Shown: positions 1 to 9,449, counted from the first letter of the stretch. The stretch is 64,000 nt of DNA from Candidatus Thalassarchaeaceae archaeon (GCA_029250605.1 JAQXEZ010000006.1:75535-139534); one strand, 5' to 3'. Translations and numbers: made by a program. The notes: generated from the letters alone by a model not told the origin.

Positions 1-811
1 TTGAGAACTTCCACATCTTGTACTTGAAACGACTAATCGTAGAACCAGTCCAATCATTAGAACCTCCACCAACTACATGTCTGAAAGCGTGACACCCAAA
101 TGTGTATCCGGATAGTAGAATGAGATTAAGCAGAAGAATTAGGGAACCAACTGAGACGCCAAAATAATCTCCGGTTGAATCGTGGAAATTTATCGAGAGC
201 CAGAAGTCGTACGTTAGGAGTGGCAAATATATCAACGCGATATACATGAACATTCTATGCAGATTCTGCACTACGAGAATTCCCCTCTCGCCACTATATT
301 CGTTCCATGGCTTTGACACCGCGCATCCTGTAGGCTGCTGGAAGAAGGCACGATAGTATGCCTTTCGATAGTAGTAGCATGTTCCTCTAAATCCAGCCGG
401 GAAAACCAAGATGAACATTGCCGGACTCATCCACCACAATTCTATGGGAATCCACGAAGATTGAGGGAAAATCAGAGGACTGTAAAGTGGCGAGAGAACG
501 TGGCTGCCTTGTTCGATAGACATGGTTTGGCATTCTGAGACATCCTTGAAGGATTTTGCAGAATCCCAATTTTCACAGGATGAAGCCCCAAAATCACTGA
601 AAAACAAGAAGTCAGACTCCATGAAACCCCTCCAAGTAGCGTAAATTATCATGAATCCCAGATAGGCTGCCATAGCAGTGGGGCCCTTCCACCAATCATC
701 CCTTCGATCAGTCTTCCCAAATCCCCTTTTCAGGGGGAGCTTCACATTTCCCACTGACCTCTGATATTCCCTCAATCTTCGTGGGTTCCCAATCCTCTTT
801 TCTATTTGCAC
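1..811 (-). CDS. Partial multi-pass membrane protein, possibly succinate-dehydrogenase-associated (C-terminus beyond window)
   Basis: An open frame runs from a GTG at 811 off the left edge: 270 codons with no stop. I translated it by hand. An in-frame TGA lies just upstream of the GTG, so GTG is the first usable start, and a run of G precedes it. The N-terminus is basic and cytosolic-looking. Hydrophobic segments sit near residues 43-60, 124-140, 183-203 and 218-236. A well-marked block CYYYRKAYYRAFF (145-157) follows the second segment. Histidines at 185 (NLHR), 241 and 245 (CHAFRH) near membrane segments could be heme ligands. I recall a similar RxxCYYYRKAYYRAF membrane protein next to succinate dehydrogenase genes in actinobacteria, but the neighbouring genes are outside the window, so the function is an inference. 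The coding reality is much surer than the name. Confidence 0.6.
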   Translation of the reverse strand, partial: MQIEKRIGNPRRLREYQRSVGNVKLPLKRGFGKTDRRDDWWKGPTAMAAYLGFMIIYATWRGFMESDFLFFSDFGASSCENWDSAKSFKDVSECQTMSIEQGSHVLSPLYSPLIFPQSSWIPIELWWMSPAMFILVFPAGFRGTCYYYRKAYYRAFFQQPTGCAVSKPWNEYSGERGILVVQNLHRMFMYIALIYLPLLTYDFWLSINFHDSTGDYFGVSVGSLILLLNLILLSGYTFGCHAFRHVVGGGSNDWTGSTISRFKYKMWKFS

Positions 812-907
812 AACCCCCCAATGTCATTGGGCATGGAGACGAGCAATAAGTAATTGCATTCCCAAACCAGTCGAAAAATTTCTAATTCATCACCAGTTCG
901 ATGGAGC

Positions 908-1015
908 GTGCTCGGAGGCGATATAGAGACTTCCATCTGTCCGAATTGTAGTTACATGCCAGGAGCATGGCTTCCAGGGCTGCCATGCCCCAAATGCGGA
1001 GAGACGCTTCTCTAG
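908..1015 (+). CDS. Possible 35-residue zinc-ribbon microprotein
   Basis: A short frame from GTG at 908 to TAG at 1013-1015 encodes 35 residues with two CPxC knuckles, CPNC and CPKC, 17 residues apart. This is the spacing of a zinc ribbon such as those in many archaeal microproteins. It converges on the aldehyde dehydrogenase gene and overlaps its stop by 4 bases, which is common in this window. No clear ribosome binding site is visible, and the frame could instead be a chance ORF. Partner and function are unknown. Confidence 0.35.
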   Translation: MLGGDIETSICPNCSYMPGAWLPGLPCPKCGETLL

Positions 1016-2685
1016 GCAAGTGAAGAGTAGTCTACATCTGCCTCTTCGATGTGAATCTCATCCACGTCCATTTGAGCTAGTTGCAGTTTTCCGGACAGTT
1101 CGTCATTAACTGCATGCCAATAGGAATAAGCCTCTAGGACCCAGATTCCAGATTCCCTGGTCCCATTGCCACTGTCCTTGACGCCTCCAAAGGGAAGATG
1201 GGCCTCGGCTCCTGTTGTCGAGTTGTTGATACCCGTCATTCCCGCCTTGATCCCTGTCTTGAAGCGATATGCTTCTAGCCTGTCATTGGTGTAGCATGCA
1301 CTTGAAAGCCCGTATGGGGAGGCATTGGCCAGGTGTAGGGCATTTTCGAAATCCTTCGCCTTAACAACCGTGACAACCGGACCAAATATCTCCTCTTGGA
1401 AGCATTTCATGCCTTCTGTAACGTCTGCATATACGTGTGGCCACATGTAAACCCCCTCGGATGCATCCCCAAGGAAGTTAGTTGGCTTGTTTTCATTGGA
1501 AATCAGACCCTCTCCCCAGAGTTTTGTAGCCCCGTCAGACTCACACATTCCTAGATCCCTCAGGAAATCGTCTGCGTACTTCTCAGAAAGCATAGGGCCA
1601 TACAGAACATCCTCATTCCTAAGTGAATCGCCAATTCTGGTCTCCTCGACCTTGGCCATGAACTTGGCCATGAATTCATCATAGACATCTTCGTGGATAA
1701 TCAAGTTCCCTAGGCTAGTGCAACGTTGTCCAGCCGTTCCAAATGCCGCCCAATATGCCCCCTCAACGGCGTTGTCAATATTCGCTGACGGCATCACCAC
1801 CAAGGGGTTCTTACCCCCTAGCTCCAAAGAGCAAGAGACGAGGTTTCTTCCACACACCTCGCCAATCATCTTCCCTACGGGGGTTGAACCAGTGAAACTG
1901 ATCTTGTTCAACAGCCCCTCTTCCGCAGAATCAACAAGGAATTGACCCGCTCCACTACCTTTGCCGTGGATCAGGTTGATTACCCCATTTGGCAGACCTG
2001 CCTCATGCATTATTCTGGTTAGCATGAATGACAGAAGCGGAGAGTCCTGCGGGCTCTTCCACACGCACGTGTTTCCACACATTATTGCTGGAATCATCTT
2101 CCAGAAAGGTACTGCTGCTGGGAAGTTGCTTGCATTAATAATCCCACACACCCCCAAGGGCCTTCTATATGTGAAAAGCTCCTTGTCCGGTAATTCTGAG
2201 TTCACTGTCTGGCCATACAGCCTCCTCCCCTCGGACTGGAAGAATAGGCACGTGTCGATTGCCTCCTGGACTTCCCCCGCACTCTCCTTGAGAGTCTTGC
2301 CAATCTCCCTCGTTTCGACTCTTACGATGTCATCCTTGTACTCCATCAGCAGTCTTCCCATGTTGCCAATTATTTGGCCCCTCGAAGGCGCTGGAGTCAT
2401 AGACCACTCAGAGAATGCGTCCCTGGCGGATTCCAAAGCATCGTGCACATCTTGCTTGGTAGAAAGAGGAAAAACCCCCAGGCAGTCATCCTTCCACGCC
2501 GGATTCCTGCTTTCGAAAGTCGCTCCATCGCTGGAAGAACGTAACTCTCCATTGATTATGTTGTATCCAATTACTGTGGGATTCCCATTGGGATTATCCC
2601 TTTCTGATATCTCGAATCCGGTCTCTAGTACGTGTGCCATGATGTTCGCGGACGCTACTTCTGAAATGAATTGTGCGTATCGCAC
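1012..2685 (-). CDS. NAD(P)-dependent aldehyde dehydrogenase
   Basis: This is a full-length aldehyde dehydrogenase superfamily enzyme (557 residues; usual core about 480-500) that oxidises an aldehyde to the acid with NAD(P). Visible motifs are the substrate/cofactor segment NASNFPAAVPFW, the Rossmann segment ISFTGSTPVGK, the general-base motif LELGGKNP near residue 286, the nucleophile in GQRCTS near 321, EEIFGPVV, and the C-terminal PFGGVKDSGNG. The C-terminal tail after the catalytic domain is acidic. The frame opens with GTG at 2685, 18-24 nt after an AT-rich box (see 2703-2709), which suggests a leaderless transcript. An ATG at 2640 is the alternative and would remove 15 residues. The substrate cannot be told; GQRCTS resembles ALDH7-type enzymes, but the GGKNP motif does not. 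It stands alone, divergent from cdc48. Confidence 0.9.
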   Translation of the reverse strand: MRYAQFISEVASANIMAHVLETGFEISERDNPNGNPTVIGYNIINGELRSSSDGATFESRNPAWKDDCLGVFPLSTKQDVHDALESARDAFSEWSMTPAPSRGQIIGNMGRLLMEYKDDIVRVETREIGKTLKESAGEVQEAIDTCLFFQSEGRRLYGQTVNSELPDKELFTYRRPLGVCGIINASNFPAAVPFWKMIPAIMCGNTCVWKSPQDSPLLSFMLTRIMHEAGLPNGVINLIHGKGSGAGQFLVDSAEEGLLNKISFTGSTPVGKMIGEVCGRNLVSCSLELGGKNPLVVMPSANIDNAVEGAYWAAFGTAGQRCTSLGNLIIHEDVYDEFMAKFMAKVEETRIGDSLRNEDVLYGPMLSEKYADDFLRDLGMCESDGATKLWGEGLISNENKPTNFLGDASEGVYMWPHVYADVTEGMKCFQEEIFGPVVTVVKAKDFENALHLANASPYGLSSACYTNDRLEAYRFKTGIKAGMTGINNSTTGAEAHLPFGGVKDSGNGTRESGIWVLEAYSYWHAVNDELSGKLQLAQMDVDEIHIEEADVDYSSLA

Positions 2686-2702
2686 CTCTTTGTTCCGATA
2701 AC

Positions 2703-2709
2703 CATTTTA
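2703..2709 (-). promoter_or_regulatory. TATA-like box before the aldehyde dehydrogenase
   Basis: On the minus strand the sequence reads TAAAATG, ending 18 nt before the GTG at 2685. The spacing suits an archaeal TATA box feeding a leaderless mRNA. This is a pattern match only. Confidence 0.3.
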
Positions 2710-2781
2710 CCTGATGGAGAATCCAAGATTGCAGGGTTTAACAACCCCCGATGCACGAGATGAAATGGTAGGGAGAGGAAA

Positions 2782-5007
2782 ATGGCAACTGACTCATCAG
2801 AATCACTAACGTTGAGGGTTGCGAAAGCAATACCAAGCGATGTCGGGCATGGACGCGCAAGAGTCCCATTTGACAACGATCTAAATCTGAAACCCGGGGA
2901 CATCATTGGGATTGAGGGCGAGAGGAAGACAGCAGCCATCGTATGGAGGTGTAGGCCTGAGGATGCTAATCTAGGAGTAATTAGGGTTGATGGAATAATT
3001 AGAAAAAATGCTGGTGTAAGTCTTGGTGACAGGGCTGAGATTCGCAAAGTAGATGTCGAGCCATGTACCAAATTGGTCCTAAGCCCGGTAATGGCAAAAC
3101 AACAGAAGGTTCGATTCGGACCCGGAATAGAAGGATTTGCCAGAAGGGGCCTAAACAAGAGACCAGTAGTAGCTGGGGATAGGATTTTCATTCCAGGAAT
3201 GACCCTTTTCGCCGAAGCCCTACCATTTGCAATTGTTCAAACCAGCCCTAAGGGAATTGTCCAGGTCTTGCCAGACACTGAGATTATCATCAAGGAAGAT
3301 GCAGTTGACCAAGAAGAAGAGCATATGATTCAGACCATCTCATACGAAGATATTGGAGGCATAGGAAACCAACTCCAGAAAGTAAGGGAAATGATCGAAC
3401 TCCCACTAAAGCACCCAATTCTATTCCGTCGTCTTGGTATTGATCCGCCTCGGGGCGTTCTTCTTCACGGGCCTCCAGGAACTGGGAAGACACTTATCGC
3501 CAAGGCCGTCGCAAACGAGACCAAAGCCCACTTCACCTCAATCAACGGCCCCGAGATAATTTCGAAATACTACGGCGAGAGTGAGAAACAACTACGAGAG
3601 ATTTTCGACGAGGCCGCGGCAAACGCCCCGGCAATCATTTTCATCGACGAACTAGATAGCATTGCTCCAAAGAGAGAAGATGTTACTGGAGAAGTGGAGA
3701 GAAGAGTAGTCGCCCAACTTCTGACTCTCCTAGACGGAATGGGAGGTAGGGACAACGTCGTAGTAATAGGTGCTACCAACAGAAGAGACGCCATCGATCA
3801 AGCCCTTAGGAGACCGGGCAGATTCGATAGAGAATTGGAAATCGGAGTTCCAGACAAAATCGGAAGAGGGGAGATCCTTGAGATTCACACAAGGGACATG
3901 CCAATCAGTGACGATTACAATCTGGATTGGCTCCTTGACAATACCCACGGTTTTGTTGGGGCCGACATCTCGGCTTTGGTAAGAGAGTCAGCAATGAAGG
4001 CGTTGCGGAGATATCTCCCAGAGATTGACCTGGACGAAGAAGAGATTGCCCCCGAAGTAATCGAAAAGATGGAGGTACGGATGTCCGACTTCCAAGAAGC
4101 TCTCAAGGAGATTGAACCCAGTGCTCTAAGAGAGATTTATGTCGAGGTCCCAGAAGTTACATGGGATCAGGTAGGTGGCCTAGAGGACGTCAAGGAGAGG
4201 CTGAAGGAGAGTGTTGAGTGGCCATTGAATATGCCAGAAAAGTTCGAACATTTTGGCATCAGCCCACCCAGGGGGATTATGCTGTTTGGTGCTCCGGGTA
4301 CAGGGAAGACGCTAATTGCCAAGGCAATCGCCAATGAGGCCAAGGCCAACTTCATCTCCATCAAAGGACCTGAATTGATATCCAAGTGGGTAGGGGAATC
4401 AGAGAAAGCCGTTAGGGAGGTATTCAAGAAAGCTAAGCAAGCAAGTCCCTCGATTGTTTTCCTAGATGAGTTTGAGAGCATCGCAGGAATGAGAAGAGGC
4501 CATTCAGGCGAGGGTTCCGATGTCATGAACAGGGTGGTGAATCAGTTGCTCAGCAGCCTAGACGGCGTGGAAGGAATGGAAGGAGTGATCGTGGTCGCAG
4601 CCACCAACCGACCTGAGATGGTCGACCCTGCTCTAATGCGCAGCGGTCGCTTCGAGAGGGTACTTCACATCCCACCACCAGACAGAGATTCCAGGTCTGC
4701 GATATTGAAGATTCATACGAAGGACATGCCACTTGGCAAATTTAAGATTGAAGATCTGGCGGGAAGAATGGAGAACTTCACTGGTGCAGATATAGAGGCA
4801 GTCTGCAGGGAAGCCGCGTTGATTGCCATGAGGGATGATAAGAAAACTGTGACAAAGAGGCATTTCGAGACGGCTGTCGATCGAGTCAGACCAACTGTGA
4901 CTGATGAGATGATGCAATATTACTCCAAGTTAGAGGAGACACTGACCAGCGGTCTCGAGTCAGTACGAAGAACATCAGGCTCAATCACTGGAATTGAATT
5001 GATTTGA
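2782..5007 (+). CDS. Cdc48/VCP/VAT-type double-ring AAA+ ATPase
   Basis: This cytosolic hexameric unfoldase extracts and unfolds proteins, in archaea probably upstream of the proteasome. It has 741 residues, the normal length. The N-domain (double-psi barrel plus clam shell) spans about 1-185. D1 has Walker A GPPGTGKT near 230, Walker [10 protein letters not shown] near 284 and arginine-finger region [10 protein letters not shown]2 has Walker A GAPGTGKT near 503, Walker [10 protein letters not shown] near 559 and RSGRFERV. Both rings therefore look ATPase-competent. The C-terminus ends GIELI, so no HbYX proteasome-docking tail is visible. The ATG follows a good GGGAGAGG ribosome site. A PRC-barrel gene follows 8 nt after the stop, and then a membrane gene set. 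Confidence 0.97.
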   Translation: MATDSSESLTLRVAKAIPSDVGHGRARVPFDNDLNLKPGDIIGIEGERKTAAIVWRCRPEDANLGVIRVDGIIRKNAGVSLGDRAEIRKVDVEPCTKLVLSPVMAKQQKVRFGPGIEGFARRGLNKRPVVAGDRIFIPGMTLFAEALPFAIVQTSPKGIVQVLPDTEIIIKEDAVDQEEEHMIQTISYEDIGGIGNQLQKVREMIELPLKHPILFRRLGIDPPRGVLLHGPPGTGKTLIAKAVANETKAHFTSINGPEIISKYYGESEKQLREIFDEAAANAPAIIFIDELDSIAPKREDVTGEVERRVVAQLLTLLDGMGGRDNVVVIGATNRRDAIDQALRRPGRFDRELEIGVPDKIGRGEILEIHTRDMPISDDYNLDWLLDNTHGFVGADISALVRESAMKALRRYLPEIDLDEEEIAPEVIEKMEVRMSDFQEALKEIEPSALREIYVEVPEVTWDQVGGLEDVKERLKESVEWPLNMPEKFEHFGISPPRGIMLFGAPGTGKTLIAKAIANEAKANFISIKGPELISKWVGESEKAVREVFKKAKQASPSIVFLDEFESIAGMRRGHSGEGSDVMNRVVNQLLSSLDGVEGMEGVIVVAATNRPEMVDPALMRSGRFERVLHIPPPDRDSRSAILKIHTKDMPLGKFKIEDLAGRMENFTGADIEAVCREAALIAMRDDKKTVTKRHFETAVDRVRPTVTDEMMQYYSKLEETLTSGLESVRRTSGSITGIELI

Positions 5008-5015
5008 GGAATTGC

Positions 5016-5258
5016 ATGAAAACTACATTCACTCAGGAGATTCTGACAAGACGGGTTGTTGATGCGGCTGGCGATCTACTTGGTCACCTTGCTGATTTCA
5101 CTGTGGATATAGAAACGGGCAATATCGTCGCAATATTGGTTGTAGCCGAACAAGGAATCGATCCCAATGAACTCCCATGGCCTACTACGGACGGTCTTCT
5201 CGCCGTCCCTGTCGAGGAAGTAGCTAACGTGGGAACGGACGTCGAACTCTCTAGATAA
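5016..5258 (+). CDS. PRC-barrel domain protein
   Basis: An 80-residue single-domain PRC-barrel protein. PRC barrels are small beta-barrels found in photosynthetic reaction centre H subunits, RimM and many archaeal stand-alone proteins; the archaeal ones are linked to RNA processing or, for CdpB-type proteins, to cell division. The fold is suggested by the pattern EILTRRVVDAAGDLLGHLAD, then DIETGNIVAILV, then GLLAVPVEEV. I choose ATG 5016 because GAGG lies 8 nt upstream, overlapping the cdc48 stop region; a TTG at 5004 is the alternative. The coupling to cdc48 suggests co-transcription. Its actual job here is unknown. Confidence 0.85.
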   Translation: MKTTFTQEILTRRVVDAAGDLLGHLADFTVDIETGNIVAILVVAEQGIDPNELPWPTTDGLLAVPVEEVANVGTDVELSR

Positions 5259-5340
5259 GTCGATGCAGGGCCGTTCAGGGTCACATAACGGTCATAAAAC
5301 GAACTTCGGGCTCAACAACTGTAGTTGATGGGGGCGGGTG

Positions 5341-7005
5341 ATGGTGGATTGGAATAAACTCTCGAAATTAATGAAGTCTAGAAGGAATAGGCGAATCGCT
5401 CTACAGGCCTCTTTCTGGGCAGTCCTTATCCTCCTCATTCTTACTATTGCAGTCACCTACGTTGTTCCTGGGGAGACTCAGCAATCAGCATATGGCGAGG
5501 AATGGAACGATTTGGGCGAATTTAGGGAGGAATTGAATAGGAAAGGAGTTGAGACAACAGCTCTTGTCTCCAGTCCTCTTTTGCTCAGTGATCTAGACCA
5601 TCCAGAACAGACAATTTTCGTGATCTCTGGTGTAGAGAGGGACACCATCTCCCTTCCTAGATTCACAGGCGAAGATGATCTGATTCAGTTTTCCGAGGGT
5701 GATGGTTATACTTCATCAGAAATTGTTGCGATTAGCAATTTCGTTTCCAGAGGTGGGACGCTAATTCTAATGGATGACTTTGGGTATTCGAGCAATCTCG
5801 CTGCAGAGTTCGGTCTTGAATTCACAAACCATCGTCTCTATGCAGACTACAGCTACGACAACGATCTCGGCTCGGACTTCGTCTGGGTGAACACTACATC
5901 TGCGTTCAATTTCACTTCTTCACAGGGCATGCAGACTAGTGTAAATCCTTGCCTTAGGGATGCCGATAAAGACGGAGTAGTAGATGTTCTTGATGAGGAT
6001 CCTAGCAATCCAGAAATTGGCGCTCCTTTCGTTACAGCCCAAGCAGCAGGATTGTGTGCACATAGATTCCAAGGGACCGATCCATCAACAAATCAACCAA
6101 AGTGGGATTGGACCCAGGACTATAGCCTGCTAACCAACACTCCCTCGGCATTCGAGAAGGCATCTTCCTACAACCCAGCTGAGCGTAGGTATGTCATCGC
6201 CAAGACTACCCAGGATTCTTGGATTGACAACAATGACGATGGCAACTACTCAGTGGGCTCATTTGCTGCGTTCGGTCTGGCTGGAGACGAACAGGGCCCC
6301 TTCCCAGTTTATGTGAGGTATTGCGAATCGATATTATGCAGAGGCTCTGAGACGGGAAGAGTTCACTTTATCTCCGACGGTTCTGTTCTGATTAACTCGA
6401 TTTATGACCCTGAATCAGACTCCAGTTATCTGGCAGTTCCCGAGAACGATAATAGGAAGTGGGCTCTTGATTTGGTTGCCGAGGCTCTAATTCTGAATGA
6501 TAACGGGACTTCCCCTGGAGAGCATTCTTTGGTAATTTTCGATGAAAGCCGACATCAGCAACCAACAATTTTCGGAGACACTTACAATCTTGTGTACTAT
6601 CTCCTGATCTACTTCACAAATGATTGGATGGCAATGCTAATTCTATTCTTGTTCCTATTCATTCTACTCGAGGCGGTCTTAATCCGGAAGGAGAATCCGG
6701 AGGATTGGCGGCATGTCTTCAGAGTTGTTTACTACGGTTTCGGGGATGCTGAGAGATACAAGTATTACCAAAGGCCAGAGAAAATCAGACAGGTCTTACT
6801 CACTAGGGTCAGGAATCTAAACGCCCTGACCAGGGATGAGTTCGATGCAATGCCCGCATCTGAGCTACAGGAGATGATTCGAGATCCGGTTCTGGTGCGT
6901 TTTCTATTCGAGGAGAGGAACTACAGGCCGGACGAATTGGTTGGGATTGTTAGAAGGATTAAGCAATGGGGAGAGACAGGGGGGTCGACTAGAGTTGTGG
7001 ACTAG
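5341..7005 (+). CDS. DUF4350-like membrane protein with extracytoplasmic GATase-like domain
   Basis: About 554 residues: a basic N-terminus, one membrane segment near 20-45 (FWAVLILLILTIAVTYVV), a large outer domain, and a second membrane segment near 415-445 (LLIYFTNDWMAMLILFLFLFILLEAV) followed by a basic cytosolic tail of about 100 residues. The outer domain begins like DUF4350, a glutamine-amidotransferase-like Rossmann fold (VISGVERDTISLP, FVSRGGTLILMDDFG). DUF4350 proteins commonly accompany MoxR/DUF58 genes. Within the domain is a calcium-loop segment DADKDGVVDVLDEDPSNPE near 204-222, typical of thrombospondin-3-type repeats. GTG at 5338 directly precedes the ATG; both lie after GGGGGCGGG. 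The next gene (DUF58) starts 13 nt after the stop, so the two form an operon. Confidence 0.75.
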   Translation: MVDWNKLSKLMKSRRNRRIALQASFWAVLILLILTIAVTYVVPGETQQSAYGEEWNDLGEFREELNRKGVETTALVSSPLLLSDLDHPEQTIFVISGVERDTISLPRFTGEDDLIQFSEGDGYTSSEIVAISNFVSRGGTLILMDDFGYSSNLAAEFGLEFTNHRLYADYSYDNDLGSDFVWVNTTSAFNFTSSQGMQTSVNPCLRDADKDGVVDVLDEDPSNPEIGAPFVTAQAAGLCAHRFQGTDPSTNQPKWDWTQDYSLLTNTPSAFEKASSYNPAERRYVIAKTTQDSWIDNNDDGNYSVGSFAAFGLAGDEQGPFPVYVRYCESILCRGSETGRVHFISDGSVLINSIYDPESDSSYLAVPENDNRKWALDLVAEALILNDNGTSPGEHSLVIFDESRHQQPTIFGDTYNLVYYLLIYFTNDWMAMLILFLFLFILLEAVLIRKENPEDWRHVFRVVYYGFGDAERYKYYQRPEKIRQVLLTRVRNLNALTRDEFDAMPASELQEMIRDPVLVRFLFEERNYRPDELVGIVRRIKQWGETGGSTRVVD

Positions 7006-7018
7006 GAAGGCTGCAATA

Positions 7019-8245
7019 ATGCTTGCAGGCGGAATAAGCCTGATATTAGTGGGAATGATGATTTCCAACTTCCAGATGATTATAATCGGTCTTACGTTCA
7101 TCGCCTTTATCTCGATAAACGGTTGGATCGTAGGCCAATCAAAACTCGAGATTTCAAGATTCGTCCCCCATTCAAATGTGTACAAGGGTGACCTAATCGA
7201 GGTCTCTCTAACAATCACGAACAAGTCATACAGAAGGACCCAGTTACTCGAGGTATTCGACAACGTCCCACACGAGATGAAGATTAGGAGAGGAATAAAT
7301 CAGATCCGACTCAATCTGGGGCCGGGGCAGTCAACAAAACTAGACTACATGCTCCGCTGTCCACTTCGGGGACACTATTCTGTAGGTCCAATCTCCGTCA
7401 GATATCGAAACTCATTCGGATTGTTCGTCAATGAGTCCGTGATTGAAGACATCTGCGACATAACAGTATTCCCCCAAGTAAGGGATGTGGAGGATGCGAT
7501 GCTAAGGGCTGACGTACCAAAGATGTACACTGGTGCAACAACACTCCGGACACCCGGACCTGGAATGGAATTCTACTCATTGAGGGAGTACCTCTCCACA
7601 GATCCAATTCGCTCAATCAACTGGAAGGCATTTGCCAGAACGGGGGAAATGATGGTCAATCAGAAGACTAGGGACGCGGTCACCGACGTTTTCGTTATTC
7701 TGGACACCAGGGAAGTAAGCAGAATTGGAACTGTCCTGAAGAACCCACTTGAGATGGGGGCATCAGCCGCCGCATCGTTGGCTAGCCATTTCCTCAAAAG
7801 AAAGGATTCTGTCGCCATGGTGACCTACGGTAGCAGAATGGACTACTTGCCTCCTGACACAGGTGATAAGCAACAGTACAAGGTCCTGAGCCGCCTTGCT
7901 TCAGTATCACCATCTGGTTCCATGCCCCTTCAGGCGGTTACAAACTCCTTATCTCACAGGATTAGCCGTGGGTCTCCAGTATTCATCATCAGTAGCCTAG
8001 AGGGGGACGGAACTACATTACCAGCAATTCGAAACTTAGCGGGCAAAGGCCACGCAGTCATCATCCTCTCCCCCAGTAGCGTTGACCTCGAGAGGCTAGT
8101 CAGTAGGATTCCCAGGATGGCCTACGAGGTTCTGAAGTTAGAGAGGCAGAATAGGCTCACCGCAGTTTCTGGTTATGGAGCAAAGGTTGTCGACTGGATG
8201 CCAGATGTTGAATTGTCTCAGGCACTGCTGCAGTCAAGGAGTTGA
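7019..8245 (+). CDS. DUF58 (VWA-like) membrane protein
   Basis: About 408 residues. Two adjacent membrane segments lie at the N-terminus (LAGGISLILVGMMISNFQ, IIIGLTFIAFISINGWIVG), followed by a beta-rich domain and then the DUF58 signature GMEFYSLREY...R(S)INWKAFARTGE near 182-210, and a von Willebrand-A-like segment VFVILDT. DUF58 proteins typically work with a MoxR AAA+ ATPase in envelope or metal-insertion complexes; no MoxR gene is in this window. I place the start at ATG 7019 because AGGAAGG sits 8 nt upstream, straddling the previous stop. A TTG at 6941 in the same frame would overlap the upstream gene by 65 nt. The following gene is coupled by AAGGAG at the end of this one. Confidence 0.85.
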   Translation: MLAGGISLILVGMMISNFQMIIIGLTFIAFISINGWIVGQSKLEISRFVPHSNVYKGDLIEVSLTITNKSYRRTQLLEVFDNVPHEMKIRRGINQIRLNLGPGQSTKLDYMLRCPLRGHYSVGPISVRYRNSFGLFVNESVIEDICDITVFPQVRDVEDAMLRADVPKMYTGATTLRTPGPGMEFYSLREYLSTDPIRSINWKAFARTGEMMVNQKTRDAVTDVFVILDTREVSRIGTVLKNPLEMGASAAASLASHFLKRKDSVAMVTYGSRMDYLPPDTGDKQQYKVLSRLASVSPSGSMPLQAVTNSLSHRISRGSPVFIISSLEGDGTTLPAIRNLAGKGHAVIILSPSSVDLERLVSRIPRMAYEVLKLERQNRLTAVSGYGAKVVDWMPDVELSQALLQSRS

Positions 8246-8249
8246 AGAA

Positions 8250-9449
8250 ATGGAAATTGGAGAGAAGAAGGCTGAGTTGACCGAGACCCTACATATCCCA
8301 GCATTGAGGAAAAAATGGCAAATCTTAGTCCTTCAGATAGCTGCCACGGCCTCATTGCTTCTATTGTTGAAGAGGATGAACGAGCTTTACGGACCATGCA
8401 GTGAACAGTTCATTATCGACAATAATGAAGAGACATGGTGCCCCTCATATGAGCACACTAGGGGGCTAATGTGGCTTGATAACGCGAACGGCCTAATGAT
8501 CCCCGACTTCCTACTAGGCGTTGGGCAGACAGGGACAATGTCCATGCTTGGGCCACTGGTACTGTGCGTCTTTGCTACATTCGCAATTGAACGTTATTGG
8601 TCATCCTCCCAGGAGTTGCAGAACAGGGTCAAGCAAGTCTCAGGAGCACTGTTGGCGGCATGGGTCATTCTGCCATTCTTATTCGCTTGGATATTCTCCA
8701 CCCTCAGGAATGGATTGCACTTCCCATGGAATAGCAATGACTCGATGAACCACATCGAGCATCTCTTCCACCCACTTGGCTTGGTGATGGAGATGGTCTT
8801 CTTGGGGATCGTCTTCGCACCCGTCCTAATCGGGCTGATAGGGATTTGGGGACTATCCAAGAGATCCATCACATGGGTAGTCGGATACTACATCATCGTA
8901 ATAGCCTTCCACGCAGTTCTTACCTTCGAGCCAATTGTCTCTGAGGTCGATGTGGGACTCAAGGCACTTCCTACTCAGATAGGGGAAGGAACCCTGTTCG
9001 GTGGACTAGTCTCTCCACTAGCCAGTTCACTGTTAGGAATCGCAATTCTGATGCTATTGTTCATGGAATCCGGGACGGCAGTAATCGGGCATATGGAATA
9101 TGCAGCCTCTCTTCCGGAGGAGTCCAAGCGTGACCCAGAGTACATCAGACAATTCAACAACGTGGTGAACTCCCACCTCATCCAACTAGTTGTCATAGTC
9201 TCGCTAGTTGCCATTACCACTACAATGGCACTGGCTTTCGATGATCTAATGATTACGATAGTTGGGATTCTAGAGGGAACGCAGTGGACTGGTCAGGTGA
9301 AGGAGTCACTGGAGTTGCAGATGACTTACGGCAAGGTAATCTCAGCTGGATTGTTCATCATCGCAGTAGCTGGCCTGCGATTCATCGTTCCATGGCAGAC
9401 CGTGTCCGGGTATGTTGAATCCGGAATCGCTAGATTAAGATCAGACTAG
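8250..9449 (+). CDS. Multi-pass membrane protein of the DUF58 operon
   Basis: About 399 residues with roughly seven to eight hydrophobic segments, for example IAATASLLLLL, MSMLGPLVLCVFATFAI, LLAAWVILPFLFAWIF, MVFLGIVFAPVLIGLIGI, WVVGYYIIVIAF and VISAGLFIIAVAGLRFIV. I recognise no named family. Short loops and a charged cytosolic stretch near 290-310 (ASLPEESKRDPEYIRQFN) are visible. ATG 8250 is preceded by AAGGAG 8 nt upstream and starts 4 nt after the DUF58 stop, so it is almost certainly translated with it. By position it is the third member of the DUF4350-DUF58 set, where bacterial relatives often carry DUF4129 or transglutaminase proteins; nothing here shows those domains. Confidence 0.8.
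   Translation: MEIGEKKAELTETLHIPALRKKWQILVLQIAATASLLLLLKRMNELYGPCSEQFIIDNNEETWCPSYEHTRGLMWLDNANGLMIPDFLLGVGQTGTMSMLGPLVLCVFATFAIERYWSSSQELQNRVKQVSGALLAAWVILPFLFAWIFSTLRNGLHFPWNSNDSMNHIEHLFHPLGLVMEMVFLGIVFAPVLIGLIGIWGLSKRSITWVVGYYIIVIAFHAVLTFEPIVSEVDVGLKALPTQIGEGTLFGGLVSPLASSLLGIAILMLLFMESGTAVIGHMEYAASLPEESKRDPEYIRQFNNVVNSHLIQLVVIVSLVAITTTMALAFDDLMITIVGILEGTQWTGQVKESLELQMTYGKVISAGLFIIAVAGLRFIVPWQTVSGYVESGIARLRSD

Noticed and set aside
1961-2701. A 246-residue open frame on the plus strand opposite the aldehyde dehydrogenase
   Set aside because: The opposite strand encodes a complete, motif-bearing enzyme. The plus-strand translation has no domain and is a mirror of a low-stop codon pattern.
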